DNA from: an uncultured Eubacteriales bacterium | GTDB lineage: Bacteria > Bacillota > Clostridia > Peptostreptococcales > Anaerovoracaceae | Assembly: GCA_900542565.1 (NCBI GenBank) | Contig: UQOC01000016.1 | Coordinates: 1 to 43,858, forward strand | Length of the DNA: 43,858 nucleotides | Reading direction: 5' to 3' | Translations under genes and position numbers: made by a program | In this document: positions 16,308-24,625 of the stretch, one piece after another | Numbering within the stretch: position 1 is the stretch's first letter | Layout of the letters: the number at the start of each line of letters is the position of its first letter | Notes under the pieces: generated by a model | Told to the model about the DNA's origin: nothing | Seen by the model: only the letters and a program-made list of their open reading frames with translations | Databases searched by the model: none

Positions 16308-18584
16308 TTATTTTTCCTCTTCAAAATACTGGGCCGCCAGCCTGCCGACATAGTTGTTTGCTCCCACTACCCACATGATGTCGTCTTTGGAAATCAACAT
16401 GTTGGCATTAGGCATGACCACAGGAAATCCTTCTTTTTGCAAGCCGATGATCATACAGTTCCAGTTCCTTCTGATATTGCAGTTCTTTATGGTCTTGCCT
16501 GCGAAATCTTCATCACCAGTAACCTTTACGGCGCATATAGACAGAGAGGTCTCTATCTCTGGGTAATCGTTATCCATAAACTGCCTTAAAGTTCTCATTC
16601 TCTTGCAAGGCTCTGAATCTATAAGCTTATAAAAGTTCAAAATGGCTTTTTCTTCCCCTATTACATATACCTTATCACCGCTATGAATAGGCATGTTCTC
16701 CCTAGGCAAGATATATCTGTGCTCTCCCCTTCTTATCTTCACAACATACACGTTGTATCTTTTTCCAAGCTCCAGCTTGCCTATGGTTTTTTTCACCAGA
16801 TCTGAATCGGCAGGGACATAGAAAGATATGATTCTCAAAGTATCGTAAATCCACTTTTGTTTGCCGCCCTTTGCTTCTTCCTTTGACAAAAGCCTCTCGT
16901 TAAAGTTTCTCAGAAAACGGGTCTGTAACTGGAGATACCACGTGGTAAGCAAATCAGTCCATGCTATAAAAATCACCACAGCTACTACTATTATCCCCAG
17001 CCAGGCAGCATTGATATGGAAAAGCTGTCCCAGCGGTATCATAGCGATTATAGCAACTATAGAAACCTTTACCAGGCTGAAAACCAAAAGAGGCAGCCTG
17101 AAGGAATTCTGTTTCAGCCAAAGGGAAGTAAACAAGTTGTTGTGTTTATTCATCAGCGGTCCGACAAACAATGCCATGCACGCGTAAACCACAACGCATG
17201 TAATAATATTGGCAGCAGTATCCGGCATATAATTTTTCAAGAATGGAGCCAATATGCGTATTCCGAATATGACGATTACAAGCATCAAGCCGCCGAATAC
17301 GACGATTCTGAAGAAGAATTTTTTAATATATAATATCCACTCTTTATCTTTTTCCGAATCTGTCTGGTCTTCCGAAGTATATCTGTTCAATTTACTTACA
17401 AGCTTGTCAGGCAGCCGTCTTTCCAAAGCCGCTGCTGCTTTAGGCGCACTTTTAATAAAAAACGGCGTCGTAAAAGTAGTTATGACAGAAACCGATACTA
17501 CTATAGGATAGAGATAATCTCCCGTTACACCTAAGCTCATGCCCAAGCTGGCTATAATGAAAGCAAATTCACCGATCTGAGCCAGAGAAAAGCCGCACAT
17601 TATAGAGTTCTCAAGAGTCTGCCCTGACAGAAGCACTCCCAAAGAGGAAAAAAACAATTTTCCGACTATGGTAACTAAAGTGATGACCACTATAGGCAGC
17701 GCATAATCCACAAGAGTTTGAGGATTTACCAGCATGCCTACCGAAAGGAAAAAAATCGCTCCGAAAAGGTCTTTTACGCCTTTGGTTAAATGTTCTATCC
17801 TTTCCACATGTACAGTCCCCGCCAAGAGAGAGCCTGCCAGGAAAGCTCCCAGTGCAGAAGAGAATCCCAGCGCATCAGCCAGTATTACCATGCCAAAGCA
17901 CAACCCCAGCGATACTATAAGCAGCATCTCGTCGTTCATAAGTTTTATGGTCTTGTTCAAAAACGTAGGCAATAGATATATGCCCAGCACCAGCCACACT
18001 ACCAAATACAATATCATTATGGAAAGGCTGGCAAACACCTCGCCGCCTGACACATTCTGGCTCACAGATATGGTAGAAAGAATTACCATCATGAATATTC
18101 CCACAATATCCTCAATGACCAGCGTTCCAAAGACCAATTCCGTAAACTTCTTCTTTTTTAAGTCCAGCTCTTCAAAGGCTTTGATGATTATGGTGGTAGA
18201 ACTCATGGAAAGCATGCCGCCAAGGAATATGCTGTCCATGACACTGAATCCCAGCAGCCTTCCGGCGCCAAAACCCAATACCAATATGCCCGTAACCTCG
18301 ACTATTGCCGTTATAATGGCGGTATTACCAACGCTGGCCAATTTATGTAAATTAAACTCAAGCCCTAAATGGAACATCAAAAAAATTATTCCTATCTCGC
18401 TCCACGTTTCAATAGTATCTGTATCAACTACAGTCGGAAAGAAAGGAAAATAAGTGCTCAAAAGAAAGCCTGCCAATATATATCCAAGCACCAAAGGCTG
18501 ATTTATCTTTTTAAAAATTATAGTTATTACTCCGGCAGTAATCAACATTACAGCCATATCGGAAATCAACGCCGGTATATGCAT
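16308..18584 (-). CDS. CPA2 cation:proton antiporter with two TrkA-C domains (left copy)
   Basis: 758-residue membrane protein. The N-terminal ~380 residues form a 12-13-helix CPA2 exchanger (LITAGVITIIFKK, QPLVLGYILAG, MFHLGLEF, SSTTIII, EDIVGIFMM, GAFLAGSLLAGT, QIGEFAFIIASLGMSLG). Extra helices follow at about 420-550. Two TrkA-C (RCK-C) regulatory domains lie near residues 590-670 and 680-758. Such proteins exchange K+ or Na+ for H+, and the TrkA-C domains usually bind nucleotide or metabolite ligands. There is no RCK-N domain. GGAGGATAAAG precedes the start. It follows the patatin gene by 70 bp and may share its transcript. A paralogue lies at 22328-24625 in opposite orientation. Confidence 0.88.
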   Translation of the reverse strand: MHIPALISDMAVMLITAGVITIIFKKINQPLVLGYILAGFLLSTYFPFFPTVVDTDTIETWSEIGIIFLMFHLGLEFNLHKLASVGNTAIITAIVEVTGILVLGFGAGRLLGFSVMDSIFLGGMLSMSSTTIIIKAFEELDLKKKKFTELVFGTLVIEDIVGIFMMVILSTISVSQNVSGGEVFASLSIMILYLVVWLVLGIYLLPTFLNKTIKLMNDEMLLIVSLGLCFGMVILADALGFSSALGAFLAGSLLAGTVHVERIEHLTKGVKDLFGAIFFLSVGMLVNPQTLVDYALPIVVITLVTIVGKLFFSSLGVLLSGQTLENSIMCGFSLAQIGEFAFIIASLGMSLGVTGDYLYPIVVSVSVITTFTTPFFIKSAPKAAAALERRLPDKLVSKLNRYTSEDQTDSEKDKEWILYIKKFFFRIVVFGGLMLVIVIFGIRILAPFLKNYMPDTAANIITCVVVYACMALFVGPLMNKHNNLFTSLWLKQNSFRLPLLVFSLVKVSIVAIIAMIPLGQLFHINAAWLGIIVVAVVIFIAWTDLLTTWYLQLQTRFLRNFNERLLSKEEAKGGKQKWIYDTLRIISFYVPADSDLVKKTIGKLELGKRYNVYVVKIRRGEHRYILPRENMPIHSGDKVYVIGEEKAILNFYKLIDSEPCKRMRTLRQFMDNDYPEIETSLSICAVKVTGDEDFAGKTIKNCNIRRNWNCMIIGLQKEGFPVVMPNANMLISKDDIMWVVGANNYVGRLAAQYFEEEK

Positions 18585-18654
18585 CTTTATCCTCCTTTCC
18601 GCATTTTTTATAGTGCATATCTATTCCTGATATGAGCATTTTTAATATCAGCTT

Positions 18655-19434
18655 TTACCTCAGAAGTTCTTTTATCTTCTCTATATTCTTCAAGCCTGCT
18701 TCATACCCTTTTTGATATGCATAATCCCTTGCTTTCATATCATAAAGAGTCATATTTTCTATTTCAGGGAAAATTATCAAATCAGGGCCTTGTTTTTTTA
18801 TCTTTTCATCAGCTCCATCGCTGCTCATAATTTCATACATCTGCCACAAAACACCTATGAAATTCCCGAATCTCCGTTCCTTGGTTTTTACATACCCTGT
18901 GTCCACAGCAATTATCACATCCGGTTCAAATCTTTTTATAGCATCTATAGGTAATCTGGCTAGCAAGCCTCCGTCCACATATTGGATTCCATCTATAATC
19001 TCAGGTTTAAATATTGCCGGTATACAGCAAGAAGCCAGCACTGACGGAACGACTTTGTCATTGCCCTCAAAGACACGCAGCACACCTTTCTCCAGTTCTG
19101 TTGCGACACAGCAAAAAGGTATGTTAAGTTGCTCAAAGGTTTTTTGACCGATATATTTTTCCAATCGTTTATGCAGTCTTTTAGTTGAAAAGATTCCTGA
19201 ACCGAAAGGGTTAGGAAATGCAGCCAGTATATTATAGACTTTCAGCTGACGCAGTTCCGCATATATTTTTTCAGGTTCCATCCCTAAAGCTGTAATCGCT
19301 CCGATAAGCGCTCCGGATGACGCTCCTGAGATACAATCCGGCTTTATATCATTCTCATATAGAGCTTTTAAAAATCCTACTTGGGCTATGCCTCTCATAC
19401 CACCTGCGCCCAACACAATCCCCAGTTTTTTCAT
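18655..19434 (-). CDS. patatin-like phospholipase (RssA/NTE-type)
   Basis: 259-residue single-domain patatin. GAGGMRGIAQVG forms the oxyanion loop, GASSGALIGA (GxSxG) carries the nucleophile Ser near residue 40, and DGGLLARLP carries the catalytic Asp, so the Ser-Asp dyad is complete. No signal peptide is present, so a cytoplasmic lipid acyl hydrolase or lysophospholipase is expected. GGAGG is a few bases before the ATG. A sigma-A promoter lies about 55 bp upstream, and the antiporter gene follows after 70 bp. The natural substrate of bacterial RssA-type proteins is generally unknown. Confidence 0.88.
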   Translation of the reverse strand: MKKLGIVLGAGGMRGIAQVGFLKALYENDIKPDCISGASSGALIGAITALGMEPEKIYAELRQLKVYNILAAFPNPFGSGIFSTKRLHKRLEKYIGQKTFEQLNIPFCCVATELEKGVLRVFEGNDKVVPSVLASCCIPAIFKPEIIDGIQYVDGGLLARLPIDAIKRFEPDVIIAVDTGYVKTKERRFGNFIGVLWQMYEIMSSDGADEKIKKQGPDLIIFPEIENMTLYDMKARDYAYQKGYEAGLKNIEKIKELLR

Positions 19435-19719
19435 ATACGAGGAGCCTCCCCCTCCGGCAAATTTTTTATATTTATATGTGCTTTATTCTATGATAAAGCC
19501 TTAACTAGGCTCAGTCAATTAAAAAAGTTGTTAATCATGCTCCAAGCTTAGATCAGTTTGCGTTACATGTATGGCTCTGGCAGGCTTGCCTCTGACAAGA
19601 TTTTTTCTATGTTTTATCTATGCGTCCGACAATCAAAGAAGCTGTCTCAAATACTTGAAACTCGTATCGAATTCCGTAGAAAGCCGTTCTCGGCTGACTT
19701 TTCTTGTAAATTTTAAATA
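19435..19719. other. intergenic region between patatin and the InlB-repeat gene
   Basis: About 350 bp (to 19782) without a gene. It holds the leftward patatin promoter (19490-19518), a small AGCCG-TTCT-CGGCT hairpin near 19682-19695, and the terminator of the InlB-repeat gene (19720-19754). I see no conserved RNA motif or coding frame in 19520-19680. Confidence 0.5.
19490..19518 (-). promoter_or_regulatory. sigma-A promoter of the patatin gene
   Basis: On the minus strand TTGACT (19518-19513) and TATCAT (19495-19490) are separated by 17 nt. It lies about 55 bp upstream of the patatin start. Confidence 0.7.
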
Positions 19720-19754
19720 AAACCCCGGACGTTAATACAATCTGTCCGGGGTTT
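19720..19754 (-). terminator. terminator of the InlB-repeat gene
   Basis: AAACCCCGGAC and GTCCGGGGTTT form an 11-bp G+C-rich stem around a 13-nt loop. On the minus strand it is followed by TTTTATTTAAAA. It lies 28 bp after the stop at 19783. Confidence 0.88.
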
Positions 19755-19782
19755 GTCTACGGTCTGAGATCCGATCAGCAAA

Positions 19783-20403
19783 TCATCCGCATACGTGAGT
19801 CCACTGCGCATAAAGCGTTTTATTGCTATTTATTGTTAAAATATCTCCTGGCTGATACGTTATACCCGCCCCATCAGCTTTAGTATTCCAGCCTGTAAAA
19901 CTGTAATACTTTCTTGTAATTCCGGTTTCTGAATCCGACTTCAGGATATACTCAGTATCTGAAGGAATATCTGAATCGCTGTACTCGCCTGTACCTCCGT
20001 TAGCCTGATATCTCACTGTATACATCTCTATAGGCGTCCACTGCGCATATAGTGTCAAATTTCCGCTCAAATTGGTCACGTCTCCTGGCTGATAGGCCGT
20101 TCCGCTTTGGTCCGCTGCTGTATTCCATCCGGTGAAAGTATATCCTGTACGTGAAACATTGGTATTTTCATCGTTCTTTATCGTATAATCAGCACCTAAT
20201 ACCACATTATTTTCTGTCGTTCCGCCAGTGCCTCCGTTGGAATTATAAGTTACCGTACCGGTAGATGGTGCCGGCGTTGTGGTTTTCTTCCTGCAACAGC
20301 ATATACAATATGCCGGACAACAGCAAGGTCTGCATGTCACAGGTTGGCATGTCGGTGTGCATTGGGTTCGTCTGCTGGTACAATTGTAATGACATCTATA
20401 CAT
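19783..20403 (-). CDS. Cys-rich protein with two InlB B-type (Listeria-Bacteroides) repeats
   Basis: 206 residues. The first 37 residues contain 12 cysteines in CCC and CxC clusters and no hydrophobic signal peptide. A short TTTPAPST linker follows, then two ~70-residue repeats with the InlB B/Flg_new signature (YNSNGGTGG ... GYTFTGWNTAADQSG ... LYAQWT, and again YSFTGWNTKADGAG ... LYAQWT). These repeats normally occur in secreted or cell-wall adhesins, so a leaderless form with a Cys-rich head is unusual. A spore-surface or disulfide-cross-linked coat role is possible, but this is inference. AGAAAGGA precedes the ATG. It is a single-gene unit closed by a strong terminator. Confidence 0.7.
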   Translation of the reverse strand: MYRCHYNCTSRRTQCTPTCQPVTCRPCCCPAYCICCCRKKTTTPAPSTGTVTYNSNGGTGGTTENNVVLGADYTIKNDENTNVSRTGYTFTGWNTAADQSGTAYQPGDVTNLSGNLTLYAQWTPIEMYTVRYQANGGTGEYSDSDIPSDTEYILKSDSETGITRKYYSFTGWNTKADGAGITYQPGDILTINSNKTLYAQWTHVCG

Positions 20404-20537
20404 AAATCAAAATCCTTTCTGAAAAGTGGATTTAATAATATATTATTATTCTTGCTTTCCATTTGTTCGAATTGAGATACATGTATTTAGAGCATTTTTA
20501 CATTGTGATATGATTTTTCCCGATACATCTTTATACT

Positions 20538-20565
20538 TTGCACTTTGCTTTATGTATGTTAATAT
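20538..20565 (+). promoter_or_regulatory. putative promoter of the lipoprotein remnant
   Basis: TTGCAC (20538-20543) and TAATAT (20560-20565) are 16 nt apart, 35 bp before a strong AGGAGG site at 20600-20605. A moderate sigma-A match. Confidence 0.45.
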
Positions 20566-20609
20566 GAAAGTAAGCCAAACAAAATCATATAACAATCATA
20601 GGAGGAAAG

Positions 20610-20888
20610 TAATGTGGTTCATCAGATTCAGATGAAGAACCTTCAGTAGAAAAAGCCTACGAAATGGTTGAAGCCGATGACGGAGCAGGTTTCGGCGATT
20701 ATGAAATTTATATCTTTAATGACGAGAATTCAGAGGCTTATCAGGCATTAGCCGGCGATGGTTATGATTACATATTCGGACCAATTAAAGCAGACGCAGC
20801 AAACGCCGGCGTAGTCTTAATCTACAACGGAGACAGCGAACCGGATCAGGCTACTTTGGATAAATTCAACGCACTCAATATAAAGTAA
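20610..20888 (+). pseudogene. lipoprotein remnant lacking its signal peptide
   Basis: The open frame ending at 20888 extends upstream of the ATG at 20664, back to a stop at 20610-20612. It starts Cys-Gly-Ser-Ser-Asp-Ser-Asp-Glu-Glu-Pro, exactly what follows a lipobox in a mature lipoprotein. A strong AGGAGG and ATG (20612-20614) are present, but that ATG is one base out of frame and yields only seven codons. It seems the signal peptide between the start codon and the lipobox Cys was deleted. The remaining ~92 residues (acidic; DYEIYIFND, GYDYIFGPIKAD, GVVLIYNGD) match no family I recognise. Translation could restart at the ATG at 20664, which has no ribosome binding site. Confidence 0.6.
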
Positions 20889-20945
20889 TTGTTTCGTCAC
20901 ATAAAATAGTAAATAAGAAACCAGAAATCTTATTGAGATAAAAGC

Positions 20946-20980
20946 AACCCCCTGTAATAATCACAATTACAGGGGGTTTT
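20946..20980. terminator. bidirectional terminator between lipoprotein remnant and tRNA-Arg
   Basis: AACCCCCTGTAAT and ATTACAGGGGGTT form a perfect 13-bp stem with T-runs on both sides (TTTTT on the plus strand). It serves the remnant gene on the plus strand and tRNA-Arg on the minus strand. Confidence 0.88.
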
Positions 20981-21057
20981 TGGTGCGCCATGAGGGACTC
21001 GAACCCCCAACCTTCGCATTCGTAGTGCGCGACTCTATCCAATTGAGCTAATGGCGC
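20981..21057 (-). tRNA. tRNA-Arg(ACG)
   Basis: 77-nt tRNA with encoded CCA. Acceptor GCGCCAT/ATGGCGC, D-arm GCTC..GAGT, anticodon loop CTACGAA (ACG, read as ICG after deamination), T-loop TTCGAGT. The 27-43 pair of the anticodon stem is a G-A mismatch. It has its own sigma-A promoter and a terminator directly after CCA. Confidence 0.95.
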
Positions 21058-21089
21058 GCAAGTATCTGTCTGCCACAGTATACTCAAAT

Positions 21090-21118
21090 ATTATATACAA
21101 TTATGCTGCAAAAGTCAA
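21090..21118 (-). promoter_or_regulatory. sigma-A promoter of tRNA-Arg
   Basis: On the minus strand TTGACT (21118-21113) and TATAAT (21095-21090) are 17 nt apart, about 33 bp upstream of the mature tRNA 5' end. Confidence 0.85.
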
Positions 21119-21207
21119 TTAATAAAACTTCTCTAATTAAAACTTTATAATCCACTTTATAATCCACTGAAGTAAAAATCATATACTTCTTTCGTATTCT
21201 TGTCTCC

Positions 21208-21235
21208 TTGCTTTTCAAAAAAAATATAGTATAAT
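21208..21235 (+). promoter_or_regulatory. promoter of the QueG-like gene
   Basis: TTGCTT (21208-21213) and TATAAT (21230-21235) with a 16-nt spacer, about 30 bp before the start codon. Confidence 0.65.
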
Positions 21236-21265
21236 TTTATCAGGATATTTAGGAGGGAGTCAAGT

Positions 21266-22009
21266 ATGAGAGAAAAAATACAACTAAAGTTACAAGAGCT
21301 TATCGACGAATACTGCCGGCAAGCCGGAATAGAAAGTTTTTGGAGAGAACCGATAATCAAATTCGGAGATGTGCATAATCCATTATTTGATAAGCTGAAA
21401 GAACTTGTCGATCCTCACCACTATCATCCGCTGGATTATCTCGACGGAGCGACAGTCGTTCTTTCATATTTTCTGCCATTTAAAGAAGAAATAGGCATAA
21501 GCAACATTCAGGGTCAGCTTATTTCCGAACCATGGGCTCTTGCATATGAACATTCAAACAAAATGGCGTCTTATATCAATGAAGAACTATGCAAATATAT
21601 CAAAGAACTAGGATACGATGCCTGTCCGCCAAGAGATGCCGGTATGATAAACGATGGTTATCCGAGAAGCCGTTGGTCTCAGCGCCACGTAGCTTATGTC
21701 TGCGGGCATGGTACATTTGGCCTTAATAACATGCTCATTTCAGACAAGGGGTGTGTCGGTCGTTATTATTCAATCATTACAACTCTTCCGATTGAAGCCG
21801 ATCCCGTGGTCACTGAAGAAAGATGTCTTTACAAGAAGGACGGCAGCTGCAAAGAATGTGTCGACAGATGTGTAGCCGGAGCTCTGAAAGTTGACGGTTT
21901 TGACAGACTGAAATGTCTAGATCAATGCAATATAAACGAAGAAACTTATCCTGAGGCAGGGGCCTGTGGAAAATGCGTTGTAGGTCTTCCTTGCTCTTTC
22001 AGAAAATAA
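21266..22009 (+). CDS. 4Fe-4S double-cluster protein, QueG (epoxyqueuosine reductase)-like
   Basis: 247-residue cytoplasmic protein. The C-terminal third has two ferredoxin-like Cys sets: C(x7)C(x2)C(x3)C in CLYKKDGSCKECVDRC, then C(x3)C in CLDQC and CGKC..GLPC near the end. These would bind two [4Fe-4S] clusters. The N-terminal part (YLDGATVVLSYFLPF, YVCGHGTFGLNNMLI) resembles the COG1600/QueG group, but the protein is shorter than QueG (about 310-380) and the cobalamin-site residues cannot be checked here. I therefore call it QueG-like, not QueG. AGGAGGGAG precedes the ATG. It is a single gene between two tRNAs. Confidence 0.75.
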   Translation: MREKIQLKLQELIDEYCRQAGIESFWREPIIKFGDVHNPLFDKLKELVDPHHYHPLDYLDGATVVLSYFLPFKEEIGISNIQGQLISEPWALAYEHSNKMASYINEELCKYIKELGYDACPPRDAGMINDGYPRSRWSQRHVAYVCGHGTFGLNNMLISDKGCVGRYYSIITTLPIEADPVVTEERCLYKKDGSCKECVDRCVAGALKVDGFDRLKCLDQCNINEETYPEAGACGKCVVGLPCSFRK

Positions 22010-22012
22010 TCA

Positions 22013-22041
22013 TTGACAAATTGTTTTCAAAAAAGTATAAT
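22013..22041 (+). promoter_or_regulatory. sigma-A promoter of tRNA-Leu
   Basis: TTGACA (22013-22018) and TATAAT (22036-22041) with a 17-nt spacer, a consensus-perfect promoter beginning 4 bp after the QueG-like stop codon. Confidence 0.9.
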
Positions 22042-22082
22042 TGATACGCAGGTCAAATTTAATCCAAATTTGACTTATGTTT

Positions 22083-22169
22083 GCGGCTGTGCTGGAATTG
22101 GCAGACAGGCAAGCTTGAGGTGCTTGTGTCCGAACGGGTGTACGGGTTCGAGTCCCGTTGGCCGCACCA
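22083..22169 (+). tRNA. tRNA-Leu(GAG)
   Basis: 87-nt class II tRNA with encoded CCA. Acceptor GCGGCTG/TGGCCGC (two G-U pairs), anticodon stem CAAGC/GCTTG with loop TTGAGGT (anticodon GAG), long variable arm typical of tRNA-Leu, T-loop TTCGAGT. A strong terminator follows 30 bp later. Confidence 0.95.
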
Positions 22170-22199
22170 GATATGGACAACGAAAAAGATATTGTCCGA

Positions 22200-22228
22200 G
22201 AAAACCCCCGATCTTATCGGGGGTTTTC
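22200..22228 (+). terminator. terminator of tRNA-Leu
   Basis: GAAAACCCCCGAT and ATCGGGGGTTTTC form a 13-bp stem with a tight 3-nt loop, followed by TTTG. Confidence 0.88.
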
Positions 22229-22276
22229 TTTGCGCAAAATAGTTTGAAAGCCCTGTGCCTTTCAAACAGTTTATCC

Positions 22277-22306
22277 TTGCCTGACAGCGCCATGTAATGA
22301 TAGAAT
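22277..22306 (+). promoter_or_regulatory. putative promoter of the right-hand CPA2 antiporter
   Basis: TTGCCT (22277-22282) and TAGAAT (22301-22306) with an 18-nt spacer, 21 bp before the ATG. A 9-bp hairpin GTTTGAAAG / CTTTCAAAC (22242-22267) lies just upstream. Moderate support only. Confidence 0.4.
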
Positions 22307-22327
22307 AAAAAGAAAAAGGAGATACAG

Positions 22328-24625
22328 ATGCATCACATACCGGCGCTGATCTCAGACCTTGCTGTAATGCTCATAACGGCAGGGCTGATAACCATATTAT
22401 TTAAAAAAATACATCAGCCACTTGTGCTGGGGTACATACTGGCCGGTTTTATGCTGGGCCCTTTTTTCCCTGTCCTGCCGTCGGTTTCGGATGTGAGCAG
22501 CATTGATACATGGAGCGAGATAGGCATCATATTCCTCATGTTCCACCATGGACTGGAATTCAGCTTCCACAAGCTTGCAAAGGTGGGCAGCACATCCATA
22601 ATAACTGCCATAGTGGAAGTGTGCGGTATGCTGGCAGTCGGGTTTGCAACAGGCAGACTGCTGGGCTTTGGTGTGATGGACAGCATATTCCTGGGCGGTA
22701 TGCTCTCCATGAGTTCTCCTACGATCATAGTCCGTGTGATAGATGAACTGAAACTTAAAGGTCAGAAGTTTACGGAGCTGGTTGCCGGCACTCTTATGGT
22801 AGAGGATATTGCCGGTATTTTTATGATGGTGATCTTGTCGGCGATTTCCGTAAGCAGAAATGTTTCAGGCGGAGAAGTGATCGGGAACATTTCCATGCTT
22901 GCTTTCTATCTGGTCATGTGGCTGGTGCTGGGGATATTTTTTCTCCCTACATTCCTGAACAAGACTATCAAACTGATGAACGACGAAATGCTGATGATAG
23001 TATCCCTTGGGGTCTGCTTCGGTATGGTAATGCTGGCGGATTTTCTGGGATTTTCCTCGGCCCTAGGAGCATTTCTTGCCGGCTCCCTGCTGGCGGGTAC
23101 CATCCATGTGGAAAGGATAGAACATCTGACCATGGGTGTGAAAGATCTGTTCGGAGCAGTTTACTTCATCTCTGTCGGGATGATGGTGAATCCGCAGATA
23201 CTTTCAGAAAATGCAATACCTGTCATAGTGATCGCCCTTGTGGCGATCGTAGGGCAATTTGGATTTTCCAGCCTTGGCATGCTTCTGTCCGGCCAGACTC
23301 TTGAAAACGCTCTAAAGTGCGGTTTTACTCTTGCCCAGATCGGTGAATTTGCCTTTATCATAGCGTCTCTTGGCATGAGCCTGGGAGTGACAGGAGATTC
23401 ACTGTATCCGATAGTGGTCTTTGTGTCAGCGGCAACTACATTTATAACCCCGTATTTTATTAAAAACGCTCCCGCATGCATAGATGCCATAAAGAGACAT
23501 CTGCCGGATGAGATGTTATCCAAACTGGGAAAATACACTTCCGAGGATCAGCAGGATAACGAAAAGGACAGCGACTGGTATCTGTATATCAAGAAATTTT
23601 TTAAACGGCTTATTATATTCGGCGGCCTGATGCTGGTCATAGTGATCATCGGAGTCAATGGGCTTTATCCGGTCGTACTTTCATACATGGGCGAAAAGAC
23701 GGCAGGAATCCTCACATGCGTTGTTATATACATAGGAATGGCCATCTTTGCAGGACCGATGATGAACCTTCACAACAGTCTTTATACTGCCTTATGGCTG
23801 AAACACAAGTCTTTCAGGTGGCCTCTTGCGGTTTTCAATCTGATAAAAGTGGGCGTCGTCACCATGATAGCCATGGTGCCCCTGTGGTCACTGTTTAAGA
23901 TAAGGCCTGTATGGCTCTTCATCATCGTGATAGGGGTAATGGCATTTGCCGGAAGGTCAGACAGGATAACAAGCCTTTATCTTCAGATGGAAACAAGGTT
24001 CCTGAGAAATTTCAATGAGCGGCTCATAGAAAGAGAAGAAGCGATATGCGGCAAGCAGGACTGGATATACGATAAGCTGCATATAATTTCATTTATCGTC
24101 CCCGGATCAGGAGAATATGTTGGAAAACCTCTCAGGACCCTAAACTGGGGAAGGCGTCTGAACATATATGTAGTAAAGATACGCCGCAATACCCACAGCT
24201 ATGTCATGCCCAAGGAAAACGCCGCTTTAAGGCCTGGTGACAAGGTATATGTCGTAGGCGAGCAGCGGGCGATAATGAACTTTTATAAAGTTATCGGCCA
24301 GGAGCCATGCAAGCGGATGAGGACTCTGCGCGATTTTATGGATAGCGGATATCCGGATACAGACAACGCCCTTTCCATATGTGCAGTAATGGTAACAGGA
24401 CAGGAAGCCTTTGCCGGAAAGACCATAAAGAACAGCCACATACTGAGAGAATGGGGCTGTATGGTCCTGGGAATACAGAAAGAGGGACTTCCTGTCATCA
24501 TGCCTAACGCCGGAATGACCATATCCGGAGGAGATATATTGTGGGTAGTTGGCTCCAATAACAACGCCGGACGGCTGGCTTCCGAGTACAGCGAATACGA
24601 TACTGCCGGGATCAGCCGAAAGTGA
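22328..24625 (+). CDS. CPA2 cation:proton antiporter with two TrkA-C domains (right copy)
   Basis: 765 residues, colinear with the left-hand antiporter (16308-18584): exchanger domain about 1-380, accessory helices about 420-550, two TrkA-C domains about 595-675 and 685-755. Conserved blocks include QPLVLGYILAGF, MFHHGLEFS, LGAFLAGSLLAGT and QIGEFAFIIASLGMSLG. One visible difference is SSPTIIV in place of SSTTIII in the fourth conserved block. Codon choice is more G+C-rich than in the left copy. AAAAAGGAG is 7 nt before the ATG. The 3' end overlaps the convergent LysR gene by 14 bp. The ion exchanged is not determinable. Confidence 0.87.
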   Translation: MHHIPALISDLAVMLITAGLITILFKKIHQPLVLGYILAGFMLGPFFPVLPSVSDVSSIDTWSEIGIIFLMFHHGLEFSFHKLAKVGSTSIITAIVEVCGMLAVGFATGRLLGFGVMDSIFLGGMLSMSSPTIIVRVIDELKLKGQKFTELVAGTLMVEDIAGIFMMVILSAISVSRNVSGGEVIGNISMLAFYLVMWLVLGIFFLPTFLNKTIKLMNDEMLMIVSLGVCFGMVMLADFLGFSSALGAFLAGSLLAGTIHVERIEHLTMGVKDLFGAVYFISVGMMVNPQILSENAIPVIVIALVAIVGQFGFSSLGMLLSGQTLENALKCGFTLAQIGEFAFIIASLGMSLGVTGDSLYPIVVFVSAATTFITPYFIKNAPACIDAIKRHLPDEMLSKLGKYTSEDQQDNEKDSDWYLYIKKFFKRLIIFGGLMLVIVIIGVNGLYPVVLSYMGEKTAGILTCVVIYIGMAIFAGPMMNLHNSLYTALWLKHKSFRWPLAVFNLIKVGVVTMIAMVPLWSLFKIRPVWLFIIVIGVMAFAGRSDRITSLYLQMETRFLRNFNERLIEREEAICGKQDWIYDKLHIISFIVPGSGEYVGKPLRTLNWGRRLNIYVVKIRRNTHSYVMPKENAALRPGDKVYVVGEQRAIMNFYKVIGQEPCKRMRTLRDFMDSGYPDTDNALSICAVMVTGQEAFAGKTIKNSHILREWGCMVLGIQKEGLPVIMPNAGMTISGGDILWVVGSNNNAGRLASEYSEYDTAGISRK

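Noticed and set aside
16861..18453. long plus-strand open frames opposite the CPA2 antiporter and other minus-strand genes
   Set aside because: They are antisense shadows with low-complexity, codon-biased composition and no ribosome binding sites. The opposite strand encodes full conserved proteins.
19540..19620. Riboswitch-like fold upstream of patatin
   Set aside because: Only short, non-nested stems could be drawn and no conserved riboswitch core was recognised.
20426..20635. 69-residue plus-strand open frame upstream of the lipoprotein remnant
   Set aside because: It crosses the promoter and ribosome binding site, has no family features, and its end is only the out-of-frame reading of the remnant's start.
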